A DNA stretch of 64,000 nucleotides. It comes from Branchiostoma floridae (Eukaryota; Chordata; Leptocardii; Amphioxiformes; Branchiostomatidae). The stretch is from contig NC_049985.1 of the NCBI RefSeq assembly GCF_000003815.2, forward strand, positions 8,642,251 to 8,706,250, written 5' to 3'. Both the position numbers and the translations under genes were made by a program. Positions 34,826 through 47,738 of this stretch are shown piece by piece. The notes below the pieces were generated by a model. That model was not told the DNA's origin. It made no database searches and saw only the letters and a list, made by a program, of their open reading frames with translations. The stretch's first letter is position 1; each line of letters opens with the position of its first letter.

Positions 34826-37800
34826 CTTTTCGTGCAGTGCACGACAATAGGTTAACAGTGAGCGACATTAGTCAATGAGCCAGATAGACTTCACGTATAA
34901 TTTATTTAGAGGCTTGCAGCTACTAGTATTAGGCAAAATTTAACCCCCTTGATTTCACCAAGAGTATTCGAAACATATACTGATCAGATTTCTTGCTTGA
35001 AATTTAGTGAAAGAAAACCTCCAAATCATATATTATTGGTAAACACAAATACCTGTTATTATAACCCCATATGAACGTGCAAGTTTCTGTGCCCTCTTTA
35101 GCGATGTAAAGCTGTACCGGTGTTCTAGTTGAACAGCATCACCAAAGAAACTGCTGATGGATTGCTATGTAATTCGGAATGTAGATACATGTAGTTTTGA
35201 TCTATCAAAGAAATGATGAATCCTCCCGGCTTTCTCTAATACTGCAGGAGGATTTTCCTTTTTGCATCTCGTTACATCTATTTTTGAAACCTTTAACATT
35301 CCATAATCTATCAATCTATAACCGTCGTGTGTCCAGTCATCTCGTACAAATGTTATGTATCATCACTACACGAAATCTGATCATGAAGCACACGTTCAGC
35401 TTTCGTGAAGCTTCCTTTCATGAATAAACTCGACCTTTGCGCATGTTTTAATGCGTGCTTAACGAATGGATTTCGTGGCAACGCGTGTTAATGTCATTGA
35501 ACCCACATTTCACCTATTACAAATATATAGCGTTTTCAGCATGGTTAATGTGATAACACCACCGGCCATGGAGTCATTTGGTTTTACATTACGACCACAG
35601 ATTGCGGGGCGCGCACCCCGGGTCAATACAATTTCAAAGATTTACGGTAATTTTCACCCCTAAGTGAAAACCTTTTAACGTAAATCCACTGACGTCCCCA
35701 CTTACTTATCTGACATTGATTACTTAGTGGCCGTCTTTCCACGCTTAGTAGCTGTCCTTCCGCGCATCTTCAACTATTCGTCCAAGAAAGGCCGCGTGAA
35801 AGGTACTGAACTAAAATGCGAACTAGTCACACTCAGGACCATCTATCCGCAAAGAAATCTAAGTTCTTTTATCTGAATCTGCCCTGCCTTACTCCATGGG
35901 TAATTAATTTGACAGCCGGTATATGTACCACATTTGGAACTCGGAAAGGGAAGACTGCCATCTCTGTTGTCCTCACCCTTGCACAGACCTGTCACCCCCT
36001 ACTCTGGCCTTTCCCTCCTACTCAACAGGGGCGCTTATCAAACACATCCCGGTGCGCAATTTCTAATCTGGGAGCATCAATCTCCGGGTTTCCACGTCGT
36101 GCTCCCAATCACAATGAGCTTTACCCCTGGTGCACATCCCTTCTCAGCTCAGCTCGGTTGCCGCTAAGAGGTTTTTTTCCCCTCTCAGAAGGACGCTTGG
36201 TTTCTTCTTCCATTTTTGATCACCTCCTTCGTGCATACTTGCTGTTCTGGACAGTTATACATTATCGTATTGGTCGGCAAACCGCAGTTCTGGCACCGGC
36301 AATCGCCTGCATTCACGGCTGCGGCATGACGTGAGTATTGCATAGTATTAGCCTTCGGTGGGCAAAAAATTACAGTGATGTATATTTAGCGTATACGTAG
36401 TATTTTATGGTTTGGATGTATTTGTGGTCTGAGCAGAACTTACCTATTGCTGGCAGAAAGGCTGGATTATGATGTCCCTCTACAGCCGTGTAAGTTGACG
36501 CGCTCAAAGCAAACCAAATAGCAGTTCCGTTTTCTTATACGCGCATTGGAATTCCGCCCGCGAGTAACGTAGCGGCTGGTATCAATGACGGGATTTGAGA
36601 TGCCATTTCTTCCATTGTGGTTTGTCAGGTCCCAGAAACATCCGGATGGCGCTGAAACTATCGCCTGGGGATCACCGGGCTTGTGCTACCTCAGCACGGA
36701 TCCACTGGTCATATATCATACAGGCTTGTATGGCTCATGCTGTCAGTTAACTGTACTTCAAGGCCAAAAGTCTGTCAGTGTTGGTTTTGAGTCTTACATG
36801 TTACTTCCGACTAACATGTTACTTTTCGGGTACAAAAACTTGTAAGGGACATTGATGTCGACTGTTTTTGCTTGGATAAGTCTTTGTAACTTCTTGCATG
36901 ATACTTATCAACAGTCTGTAGATCACATCCTGTATAATGGGTCTGTCTGTCTGTTGTTTCAAATCCGATCACCACCTGCTCTAGCTACTTCGAGTGGCTA
37001 TAAACTAACTTTGATTTAGTAGGATAAACCAGCCTAGTAGAAAGCACCGGCCCGAAACATAACATAATATAACATAACATACAGCATCTCATACGCTTTA
37101 TCGGCGGTTAAAAGCTACGTTTATCACAAAAGATAAGGAATATTTCGGGTGGCGTGAATATTGGGATTTAAGTCAACTTTATGGTACTTAATGGCTACTG
37201 CGTACGCTTTAGTAATGCAAAAGGAGTGTAAATGTAATGTTCAAGCATCATAACTTATTTTATCCTCTTTCCAATGACCAAGTCAAATATGTTGCAAATA
37301 TCCTTCTTCAGGAAGCTATTGTAACATTTCATCATTGATTATGCAAATCAAGTTCTGATTAGCATACCAATGCATGGATCCTCACCATACTGATCACAAC
37401 CATGAAGATTAGTCCATCCTTTCTTGACTTGATTCAGTTTAAAAGTCTGAAAATGAAACGCCACCTACAGTTAAGAAATGGGTCCAAACTTATGCCACTT
37501 CTGCTCTTTATGCTCTTATTTGCCTGTTTTGTAAGTCTTCCTGTAGACAAGGTAACGAAATCAGTGGGTGGGACGTCAGATGGCACCGATTTGGCATATC
37601 CAGCGTCTTTGCAGAGACAGGTGAAGGTTTATGATAACAGCACATGTAAAATTCAGATCACGCATTTCCAATTCAAGTAAAGGCATTAGTCGAATGGAGT
37701 TCCCACACATATGTTTGATAAAACACTCAGCCAAAGCCAATTTTTGCGATGGTACGAATATTGGATTCCGTGCGCAACATCAAAACAAACGTGTGTGGAA

Positions 37801-38478
37801 TATATCGCATCTGTTGCAGTGCAATATAACCGCATACTTAAACATGACAAGAGAGAGAGAGAACAAGCTCCATGGACAAAAGATGGAAAAGGAATAATGA
37901 TATGCATCTATGTTTTCTTCATACGCACACTTTCAACAAGGACGGAGTTTTCGCCACGCTCTCTCTGAGACCTATAGCTACAATTGACAGATAGCTCAAC
38001 GAATTGTTACAGAAAAATGAATGTTTTTAACTGTTACGCTTCGCAATTTGGTATCCTTTCAGTCACACTTTTACATTTTCATATGGTATACCCAGTATGA
38101 AATCGAAGGCTACACATCACTTTTAGGTCGCAATGAGATCGTCTAGTGGGCAGGAGGCCTTGGTCAGGTCAAAACCACTGCACTGAGCATCTCATCTTTA
38201 AGCATACCTGAAAGCATGCGTTTAGTTTTTTTTCATGTATCCTTATTATCCTTACGTATGCTATACGAATTATTTACGAGCAGTTCAAGGTAAAATTTCG
38301 TATAATATGATAGACAACAAATCAGAGCCCGACAGTCCAATGAATGCCTTTAAAGGCCTAGGACTGCTAAACGAATTTATATCTCAACAATGTATTAATT
38401 TTTTATCTGAATTTGTTGAAAAGGTAACGTTCACTACACAATGAGGAATAAAGGAAGTTACAGCGCAGAGACAGAGAT
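34826..38478. other. Intergenic, no supported gene
   Basis: The longest open frame (35816-36334, 172 codons) has no recognisable domain and no codon pattern I trust. One possible signal-anchor exon (37402-37622) is described separately. A short ATAAC-type run is at about 37060-37085. Confidence 0.4.
37402..37622 (+). other. Possible first exon with membrane or signal segment (weak)
   Basis: An open frame has a hydrophobic core (LMPLLLFMLLFACFVSLP) after a basic MKRHLQLRNGSK, followed by Ser/Thr/Gly-rich text and a possible donor CAG/GTGAAG at about 37620. That layout fits a signal peptide or type II membrane anchor. No downstream exon could be joined, so it may be chance. Confidence 0.15.
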
Positions 38479-38775
38479 GCCCCTGTAGCTCAACTGGTAG
38501 CAGCCTCACAGTTGGGATCCTCGGTCCCATTGGTTGGTAACAAGGAGACCCAGGTTCAATTCATGGGTAAGGCATCTCGTTTGGGGTTGACGCTGCACCC
38601 GTCGTTCGGAAGGATCGTAAAAAGCGGGTCTCACCACGTTCAATGAGATGCCTCAACCACGTTAAACGGGAGGGCTAGCAACCACTCCCTGTAAAATACA
38701 CCCTGCTATAGAAGCAGCAAGGAATTTGGTGACTTATGTGCCACTAGGCGCTTCAAGGTGATCGACAAGAGCAGA
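38479..38775 (+). mobile_element. tRNA-headed SINE (family A)
   Basis: The head has TGTAGCTCAACTGGTAGC (A box) and GGTTCAATTC (B box). The body has GGCATCTCGTTTGGGGTTGA, CACCCGTCGTTCGGAAGG, AGGGCTAGCAACCACTCCCT and GTGCCACTAGGCGCTTCAAG. The same body recurs inverted at 46270-46525 and partly at 42980-43170. An insertion between the boxes rules out a functional tRNA. Confidence 0.7.
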
Positions 38776-40934
38776 GCAAAGGCGATGTATTCTCGCCATG
38801 ACGTGTGCAGACTAGGATAAGACGATAACAACGTGCAGAGAATGAGATGAACCGTAAGTTTGATGGCGTGATGTGGCGCTATCATCACGCCTGTGGTTAC
38901 ATCGGAGGCCGAGATATCTATAATTCCAGGAAGCAGCATCGATTAGAAATTGCTTTTCTCCTCGTAATCTCTCTTGATAGGAAATATGGATAGATGATGA
39001 GAAATTTGAGACGTTCTTGCGGTGGTACTCCCTGAAGATTTGAAGGTTAACGTTATACAGCACGCACGTTAGTTCAAAGAGATAGCTCATATCATATCCT
39101 AGACATGCCCACTGTGCCCATGCTTTCATCTGCGGTACCGGTCACGAAACATTTATCAGAAGCACGCAGGCTGCAGAATACTGCTTAGGTTTTTCCATGT
39201 ATTTCCAATGGATCAATTTGCAAAACACACAGCTATCTCTTTGACTAAGAAAGATGACACCATTAGGTCCAGCACTCAGAACCACACATTAATAGCCTTT
39301 CTCTTTTAGTGGCTCTTAATCATCAGAAATCGAAATAACCATATTTCCAATGATTGTTTGGTTGGAACATAGGAGAAGTTATGACCTGACAGAACGCCTT
39401 TCTTCCTCGTGGGTGTAATTGGCGTCATCCTTTAACTGGGATTCTAGTCGTCAAAAGAAATCACTCCCCTGTAATCTCCCAATATGGCAAAATGGCAAAG
39501 CGGTTTAGAGGAGTTAGTGCTTTTGAATTCTGCCTGAGGCTTCTTTATTTACTCAGAGAGAGATTTGTATCCACAGCATCGAATCCCTTAAAGTGCAGGA
39601 TGGCTTGAAACAGCGTACGTAATAACTTCTTGGAATCCCCAACATTTCATGCCAAATAAAGCCGCCATCGCAACAATAACTTCCTCTGGATGTTCAATGA
39701 CGTGGAAACGACATCAAATACACTCTCTCCTATAGTTCTCCCAATAATCCCACGCACGTCGCCAAACATTTTTGATCGGACTAATCACACTTAATACCCA
39801 AACAGTTGTAATGTTGTGAAAAATGACTTAAATTTACAGCAAGAATTGACAATCCATAATGGGGGTAAATGGGGAACCAGCTGATCACTTTCAGGAAGGG
39901 TGACTATGTATTATTTATATATGTGGTGCTTCGTTTACAATAACAACATTGTTGTAGCCGTGTTAAAACTTCCATGGCCATCAAAGACTGATTGATGTCT
40001 TTAAAACGTAAGGTGCACGACCGGGTTCTTGTATTTTGGATTCCTTTTTTGCTTCATTAAAATAGTCCAGATCGAAGTAATTAAGTTAAGAAATCGTGCT
40101 CAGCTTCCTTTACTTTGCATACATATTCAATTGCATACATATTCAATGGTGATATATCTGGTGCAAGATATTCCAGTTGTACCAAATGTGATATTGTTTT
40201 ACCGTATGTGTAGTCCTCTCTTCTTGAATACAGATTTTCTTCCTGTGAACGTCATGTGTAGGTGTGATGTGCGTTACAGGGTAATAATGCACGACACAGG
40301 GGCCTGCACAGCGAACGTGGATCGAATGTACATCTCACCAAGAATCCTCGGTTTTATTACAAATTATCTCTCCTGTTTTTAGAAGTCTTAACACCGCACT
40401 GGTAGGACGTCCATTTGTTCCGGTCCTCTGCGCACCTGCGCTTCCACTTAAAGCCACCTGATAGATCAATGTCTTGACGAGCTCCTCGTTCATCGGCCTG
40501 AAGCAAGGTCATGAAGAATTCCACTTTAAAGTTGCTGATAAGTGTAGGTGGTGTGAACCTTTTAAAACTGGAATCAGGTGATAAGAGTGAAAACCCCGCA
40601 TTAGGTAACCTATCAGTGCGGAAATGGAAACAAATAGGAACCGACGTGGAAATGTACCTTTAGGCGTTTGGAAAAATGATTTATAGGTTCATTACTTGAC
40701 AAACAAAGTAAACTTCCTAAAAACTGAAACTTGTTTTGTTGTCAGTATGCTGTACATTGTTGCAATAGAAGTTGCCTTTAAATTTACCCATCGAAAGCTA
40801 CTTAACCATCTGCTTGCTTCAAGCAAAGAATATACGAGAGACAAGAACAACCTCCAAATGCAACAAGATCAACACCCACGTTGATATAGAGTACTGTTAA
40901 TTAAGACACTGCTTGCATGATTGATCGTGATCGT
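38776..40934. other. Intergenic, no supported gene
   Basis: No exon or known repeat is recognised, apart from a small duplication of GCATACATATTCAATTG-like text at about 40113-40147. Confidence 0.4.
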
Positions 40935-41300
40935 ACATTGTTAGTGGCATCGAGTAACTTAACGGTAAGATGTTTGGCTCAAAGCCCAGAATTTCTGGGT
41001 TTGAATCCCAGGATATCCTTCGAAGATGAGCCCTTCGGAAAGGTTTCCTCACTGTAGTCAGGTGCAGATGACTAGCTAGGTTCGAATAAGGACGCCCCTC
41101 GTGTAGGACGTTAAATGGATAGCCCGTGTTTTAGGAGAGCGACACCTCGAGCACGTTCAAGAGTCCACCATAACTATCAAAATGAGCAGGTGAGGGGATC
41201 AAAAAGTTAAATCTGCCCGGATATGCAGCTTGTACTCTTCAGGAGAAACCTGGTGTATTGCGCCAATGGGCGGATACCGGATGTGCAATACAAATAAACA
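40935..41300 (+). mobile_element. tRNA-headed SINE (family B)
   Basis: The head has TAACTTAACGGTAAGATG (A-box-like) and GGGTTTGAATCCCAGG (B box). The body has CTTCGGAAAGG, GTGTAGGACGTTAAATGG and CACCTCGAGCACGTTCAAGA. It ends near an ACAAATAAACA run. It differs from the family at 38479. Confidence 0.6.
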
Positions 41301-42979
41301 TTTTTTCGATATATTCTCTCTCTCTGATGGTGAAATCAAATATTTACTACTCTTTGGTACTTCCCTTTGCAACTATTCCACAAACTGTTTGATTATGTCT
41401 TCAACTCAAAACTTCATTGTGCAAACTGGCCGTTTCTAACCATGTTTTTTTCCGTGTCCTATATTTCCGGGTGTGTGGGGGGGGGGGGGTCCAGGACTTG
41501 CGCTTCCATCAGTCAATACACTAGTGTACCATTTGCACAGACTTACTGCATCTTGTCAATCATATGTTATTCTTATTTTCTTTTAAATAGCGGCACCGAT
41601 ATATGTTGTCTTAACTTGAGTGGGCTGCTACTTGTCTGTTATTTTGCCTTTATGTGTTTGTTCAATAAAAAAAAAGTCAATTCTGCCGACTGCAATAATG
41701 AAAAAAATCTACGATAAGATACGATGAAACGCAACAATCGTTATTTGGAGAGAAAAGCTAGAGAGCCAAATCATGGACTTCTGTTTAACTGATGCACACT
41801 CAACTAACTGATGCACTAATTCAAGCAGATGACTCCATGTTGAGGTATCATGGTATTATCATTGTCATTCTTATTAGGTTTATTAAAGTTTACATGTGTG
41901 TGATTTGTATGTGTGAGTGCAGCTCCACGTTGTCTCTAGCCCTAGCACATAAAATTATCTGTATCTGTATCTATATAGCCAGTATAGCCGCCCTTCGGCG
42001 CAACACACCAGCTAAATCATGACAACTAGGAAGTTACCTGCATGGGTATGACTAATGAGGACCTTAAGCTGCATGTTACGTGTATCTATATTGAAATGAG
42101 CAATTCCTCTTAAGTTTTATAGTGTAGAAAGATTTCTTTCTGTTGTGGAAATCCTGATGTAGGAGTGATGTTTTGTAGATCACTCGCAGGGTATTCTAAC
42201 ACTGCATAACATTGAAATCCGGAGAACGAGTTGGAATGTTGGAATGGGACGTAGTGACTGAAAGTACAAAAAATCCATTGCCTTGGTGGATGAGGCCGGA
42301 CACATCTCAGCCATTTGTCAGTGGGCTCTGCATTCATACACATGGCATCAGCCTGACGTATGTTTCCTAATGTCGATACACATTTGTAGAATGTACTGCA
42401 ATATTTATCAGGGTCTGTTATGTGCAGAGGAGCGGTACCGGTTATCTGTATATTAATCCTACCATTGTGATGGCCGTTTAGCCAACATCATCATCAGTAT
42501 TCAGGTCTACAAAACAGTCTGTCTCCATATTCTAACGCGTCGAAGTGAGCTAATAAGGCAAGCTATTGGAAGATTTGTTACAGTGCGCATTCCAACCCAT
42601 TAAGGTGCCATTGAAGGTTCCGGAAATGGATGCGTCTGAAACAACTACCTTCTGGAGCTTCCCGATGATTGCTTCTGCTGTCGGACTGATTGCAATCCTC
42701 CGTTCCAAGTCCCGGATCATGCGCACCATACAGGCGGGCTGATGAATGCCTGCAGCTGGAGCTCATGCATTTGTAGTTTGTGAGAGACGGAATAGAGATA
42801 GCGCCAGTGTTAATTTCCTTACCGTAATGATACAATCTATAAGGAATTTCAATCCACTCGCACTGAGGAGTACCGGCAACTGTGGGCGTGCGGATCCGGT
42901 CGGCAGGTTACCATGTCGCTCTTCACCTGTCAGTGCCTAGTGCTTTCTGTTTCTGTAGTAAGGTATATTTCTATAGCAG
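41301..42979. other. Intergenic, no supported gene
   Basis: A G homopolymer (about 41476-41489) and AT-rich spacer. Short open frames have no recognisable product. Confidence 0.4.
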
Positions 42980-43170
42980 GAATTGCGAGCCCTTCCCCTC
43001 CTATGGCCTAGAACACTCAACCTCCATTTTACGTCCCTTCCAAAACACGAGTGCAGCCCCAACCGAGAAGCCCTTCCCGGGATTGAACCAGGGTCTCCCA
43101 GTTACTACCTGGAACTAATCGGGACCAGGATATCAAATACATATGATGCTGCTACCAATTGAGCTTCAGT
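42980..43170 (-). mobile_element. SINE family A, antisense, partial
   Basis: Read on the minus strand from about 43170: AAGCTCAATTGGTAGCAGC (A box), ACCCTGGTTCAATCCCGGGA (B box) and TTCTCGGTTGGGGCTGCACT, as in the copies at 38479 and 46525. Confidence 0.65.
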
Positions 43171-43179
43171 CTCAAGCAA

Positions 43180-43995
43180 TCCACCCTCTGAGAAGATATG
43201 AGGAATACTAGAAAGGCCGACATTTGCTTGAGAGCAAATACAGCATATTTCAGCCATCTCCTTCCCCAAGCAACAATGGACTATTCCAAAATCACCCATG
43301 TGCAAAAATGGAACTCTTCTGCTTAAGATGACTAAGCATCCTAAGCTACTAATTACACGTATGAGCAAAAATGAATCGTACAACCCCCTTCCCTGCAAGA
43401 ATGGACTCAAGTGCACCCAATGTAGAAGGGTAAGATAGACCAGTCCAAAAACACTTCCGCTAAGAAATGGAATTTTGAATCATCAGCCGTCCAAAACTGA
43501 ATTTGAAAGAAATCCCCCCCCCTTTGCAAGAATGGACTCTACCTGTTATACCCCTGTGCAAAGTGGAGCGATCCAAAAATACATCCGCTAAAATAGGACT
43601 TTGACATAATCACCAAAGTCCAGAAATACATGGCCTTTTCTATAATAAGCAACCCAGTCCAAAACTGAATTTTTTTAATAGTCCCCTGTGCATGAATGGA
43701 CTCATCCATATTACATCAGACTTGCTGATTGGCTGCCGAATCCTCAGGTACAGTCTTCAGGTGGGGTCAAGTTCCATTCAACAAATGGAATTCGGAATCA
43801 TCACCCATGTCCAAAAATGAATTTTTTTAAATCCCCCCTATGTGCAAAAATGGACTGTCCCAGCAGTAGCCTTATGTCAAGTGGATCAGTGTAAAAACAC
43901 TTCCGCTAAAAAAGCAATGGCATTATCACCAAAGTCTTAAAGTAAATTTTAAAAAACACCCCCCTGACCAACAATGGACTCTTCCAGCAAAATAA
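43180..43995. repeat. Diverged tandem repeat, period about 125-165 bp
   Basis: The word TGCAA(G/A)AATGGACTC recurs near 43397, 43525, 43690, 43842 and 43968. Between copies the order CCAGTCCAAAAACACTTCCG, CTAA(G/A)AAATGGAAT, ATCATCACC and GTCCAAAA(C/A)TGAATTT is kept, with C-runs before each unit. About five degenerate units. Confidence 0.7.
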
Positions 43996-44059
43996 CCTTG
44001 CTCATTGGCTAATAATTAATTAGATTTACCTTGTCCCCCCAACCACCTGGAGGAACATG

Positions 44060-44570
44060 GACTAGGTAGGTATGTAGATGATTGGATCTACCAGAAACAC
44101 CTGTGGCTTCCAGAATGACCTAGAGGTCGTTGACCTCGGCACTTCCACCTCACAAATCCAAAATTCTCCCACAAAAACCTCCATAATGAGCCATTTTGAA
44201 GTGATTTGTACCAAATATTATGCATGGATCCTTTGAGTAAGTACCTAGGGCACCTCTGTGCTAAATTTCAGGTCATTTGGATGTAATACCATGGTACAGG
44301 GGGCCTAAATATAAAGTTGTGGTCCAAAAATTGCAATAAAACCTCAATAAAATCATTTTAGAAGCAGATATGAATAAAATGAAAAAAACACCTAAGGGTA
44401 TTGGCCCACTCTACCCTTGTGCCAAATTTCAAGTCATTCAGTCCAGGAACGACGGAGTTGATTCGATTTGAAGATTTGACAGGAGAAAGAAAGAAAGAAA
44501 GAAGAAAGAAAGAAACATTACGAATACAATATATTTCACCATACCTATGGTATGGCTGAAATATAATTAC
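44060..44570 (+). mobile_element. Retroposon-like repeat with GAAA tail
   Basis: A stretch containing CACCTCTGTGCTAAATTTCA and, again, CCTTGTGCCAAATTTCAAGT ends in a (GAAA)n tract (44484-44514). A hairpin TTTCACCATACC...GGTATGGCTGAAA (about 44533-44562) follows. The internally duplicated sentence and simple-sequence tail suggest a non-LTR retroposon 3' end; orientation is inferred from the tail. Confidence 0.45.
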
Positions 44571-45059
44571 TCAGGACACGCTGCTTAACATTCATTTAAG
44601 TTCCAAGTCACGTACCTTCTAGTGTAAAAAAGGCCCTTTTATGTCAACAGTCCAATCCATGAAACTTAAATCATTTGGCATGTCGACTGTGAAGCCTTTG
44701 AAGCATTTTTGAAGCGTTTGTCTCAACAGGGCAGCTATAGAAAGAATATATGACGTCTGAGGATCATTAAACTTATGTTGTCTGCTCGGTGAGGGGCGTC
44801 CTAATTGGGGACTATTCAAGGTAGATTAACTTTCACTTTCATTCGTCAAGCTGTAAGAGTTCCCTATTTGTCTTGCCAGTCATGCAGCACATTAGACCTG
44901 CACGTTTGGCAGTAACAATCTCATCATCACGGATCCTCAGCCAGCCACAGAGCTATATTTCACCATATTCTAGCTCGGAAATAGCATGTTGTTGCGCATT
45001 GACGCAGCTTACTCACCTTCGCTGAGAAGGATATATTTGGGAGTGCGTGTATTCTGTCT
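44571..45059. other. Intergenic, nothing recognised
   Basis: No exon, RNA gene or repeat could be supported. Confidence 0.35.
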
Positions 45060-45430
45060 GTCTGTACACAATATAGAAAAGCTCCAGATATTTTTTTAAC
45101 TTTACGATATTTGGCATTATATGTGGTTGGCGAAAGGAAGGAACATTTTGATCATAGGCCACTTTCTACAGTACTGCGGTGGAACGTCCGGTTCTGACGT
45201 CTCGTGTTCTGGACAAGGTATGGCAATGAATTTTGCTTTGTAGGTAGTTATTATGGCTGCAATATCTTCCTGAAGAAGTATAAAAAAACAATAATATGTA
45301 ATATGGAAATATAGGAGATAATGCATTTATATGAATTATGCTAATAAGAGGCTTCTTTCCAAAATTTGCATTATAATGATACAGAAATATTTGGCAAAGG
45401 TATCAGGTCGTTGAACTCTATTTAATCCTA
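45060..45430 (+). repeat. Diverged copy of the 'tactgcag / ggcgaagg' repeat superfamily
   Basis: GATATTTGGCATTATATGTG, CAGTACTGCGGTGGAAC and CTCGTGTTCTGGACA occur in the block order of the array at 5478-6880. The end TTGGCAAAGGTATCAGGTCG with GAACTCTA matches the repeat tails near 6840 and 58875. Confidence 0.55.
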
Positions 45431-46269
45431 ATTTTGTATCTTTGCTATTAAATAGAGATAAAGGTTGCTATGGTTTCAGCTATTTTCGATTTTGAACAGG
45501 AACAGTAGATCTAGATTTTATTTGATTATAGACAACGTTGATTTTCGAGTAAACATATTTGTTCAAGCTATTTGTACTGTATTACCAGCAGTGCAATTCA
45601 GCTAACTATGCGTATCTTAAGACGGGCAAAAATTGATTGGTTGCGTATGTCAAACGGTAATTTCAAATATGAAATATTGATTTAACCGATGGACAAGAAT
45701 TGGACCATTAACTTCCGTGCAGAGTCAAAGAACATACTTGATTCCTGAATAGTCGCATCATATACAATTAGCATGAAAGTAATAAGAAAGATGCTGTCAT
45801 AAAAATATGCTGTTGGGCAGCCTAGAAAATCATAAACTGTATAGATTAACAACATGACATTTGTACCTATGGCCATCTTGGCAGTACGTTGATACGATAC
45901 ATGCAAATATCGTTTTTTTCGCCCCTGTTTGTCAGTCCGAGTTTGGAGGCGCTTACAAATCAGCTACAATTAACATTCATAGGCCTTTGATTTGAAATTG
46001 GCTTGGTATGGGTATGCAAAAATTTAAAACATGTATACCTGGATATGTAACGTTCAATTGTACATGTATGTACATGGCAGGTAAGCTTTAATTTCAAATT
46101 TGTACGAATTCATCCAACAAAACATTCATCTATTCATTCCTCAGGTAACATATAACAAAGCCCAGAAGACAAATTACGTACAATTCATTCGAGTCAATTT
46201 ACACACTACACCTTTTGAATTACTAACACGGCGTTTTGATATAGTCGCTGTTCGTTGGCTCGTTCATTT
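45431..46269. other. Intergenic, nothing recognised
   Basis: AT-rich spacer without a supported gene. Confidence 0.35.
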
Positions 46270-46525
46270 AGCCTAGTGGCACACAGGGCAGCAGGTTCCC
46301 TTGTTGTTTCTGTGGCAGGGTATTTTACCAGGTGGGGTTGCCAGCCCTTCCCCTGGCTGTGATTGAGGTACTCCTCAAATACGTGACCCACAATTGACGT
46401 CCCTTCCGAAATACGGGTGCAGCCCCAACCAACATGCCCTACCCAGTTTTCAACGCGGACTCTCGTTTACTAAACAATTTGAACCAGTTGCTCATCTATG
46501 AGGCAACTACCAGTTGAGCAAAAGG
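46270..46525 (-). mobile_element. SINE family A, antisense
   Basis: Minus-strand text: TGCTCAACTGGTAGTTGCC (A box), GGTTCAAATTG (B-box remnant), GGTTGGGGCTGCACCCGTAT, AAGGGCTGGCAACCCCACCT and GTGTGCCACTAGGC. It is colinear with the copy at 38479-38775. Confidence 0.7.
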
Positions 46526-47738
46526 AACATGACTATAGTTGTTCTAGTGCATTGCTAATGCCTGAAGCATCTAAGACGACAAAGTCTCCATATGTGTGGT
46601 AAAGACTTGAAAGTCGAGTGCCGTACTAAAGAGAACCTCCTCGTTCGCCCTCATCAACTTTCCGGTCCTGCGCGGAGAAAGGTCAGTCAATATACAATTT
46701 TGCTGTTACAATTTTGTTTGCAAAATCACCGCATATGCAGTATATACTTATTGACATTTTGCGTAAGCTCATTTCGTACGTTGCCTCTGTATCTATATAT
46801 AATGGAATGCTTATTCGCATAGTCAGACTCAGCATGTACCAGCTACATGTTATGCCATTCGATGGGGTGTCAGTTTCTGCGTATTTTGGAGTGGCTACTT
46901 GAATTAAAGGAGCATTGCCAGAGTAAAAAGAAAGTTGATTAATTAATTTTAATACAAAATTGCACGTTTGTACTGTCGCTTTTGGTTTAGCAGGCCTTAG
47001 AATGCACTTGAAGACATGGTGACGCCACCGAAAATGTTCATATTCTCCCCGTCCAAAGTAGGGTCCTAATGCGACTCAGAGAATACATTGTGATTGACCC
47101 TAACTCCATTCAGGAGGAAATTTGGACGCCAGCACAAACATGAATGGGAGCTTTGGTTCCACTGCAATCTTTTAACACGGCAATTCTAATCCCGCTTATG
47201 GGGTAGTTTTGATATTAGTCTGGGCATGCATGTTGCGGTGTGATAGCGGTGGGTCATCGGCCATGGCCGCGTGAGGCTTCCACCGCCGGATAGAAAGGAA
47301 CCACTCAGACAACACGGCGCGTCTTAAGATAGCATCATGGGCTAAAGTGTCGTCCTCTCCTGAAGCTTGAGTCCTCCATACTGGCAGAATGACAATATGC
47401 GGGACCTACGTTAAGAGGGAAAGTCTCTAAAAGTAAATGACGCTCCCTGCACATCTGTTGAATGTTGAGATTGTTGAAATAGAGGAATTGGTAAATGAAC
47501 ACCCATAGACTATACCGATGCCAGCTGCTTGTGAAACCAATGTTGTTGGCTTATTTTGCAAATAAACACAATCAGCTAAGATACGATAATGATAATACAG
47601 CAATCCAAGTGAGACCAGATGTAAACGTCGGCCACATAACGAACTAATATTCAATGATCATATTAAGTGTGGCTACATATTACATAAGGAGAAAATAAGG
47701 TCACATAGTGTGGTTGATGTAATTGAATTGAAGACATA
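46526..47738. other. Intergenic, no supported gene
   Basis: Short open frames only. A GC-rich patch near 47225-47310 resembles a repeat fragment (TGGGTCATCGGCCATGGCCG) but has no second copy here. Confidence 0.35.

Noticed and set aside
35816-36334. 172-codon ORF, longest in the 32-52 kb tract
   Set aside because: No domain, no splice partners, and Leu/Ser/Pro-rich composition typical of random open frames; a shorter frame overlaps it.
38479-38560. tRNA gene
   Set aside because: A and B boxes are present, but extra bases separate them, acceptor pairing is lacking and the unit continues for 300 bp as a SINE. The same reasoning applies near 15750, 40940, 43170 and 46525.
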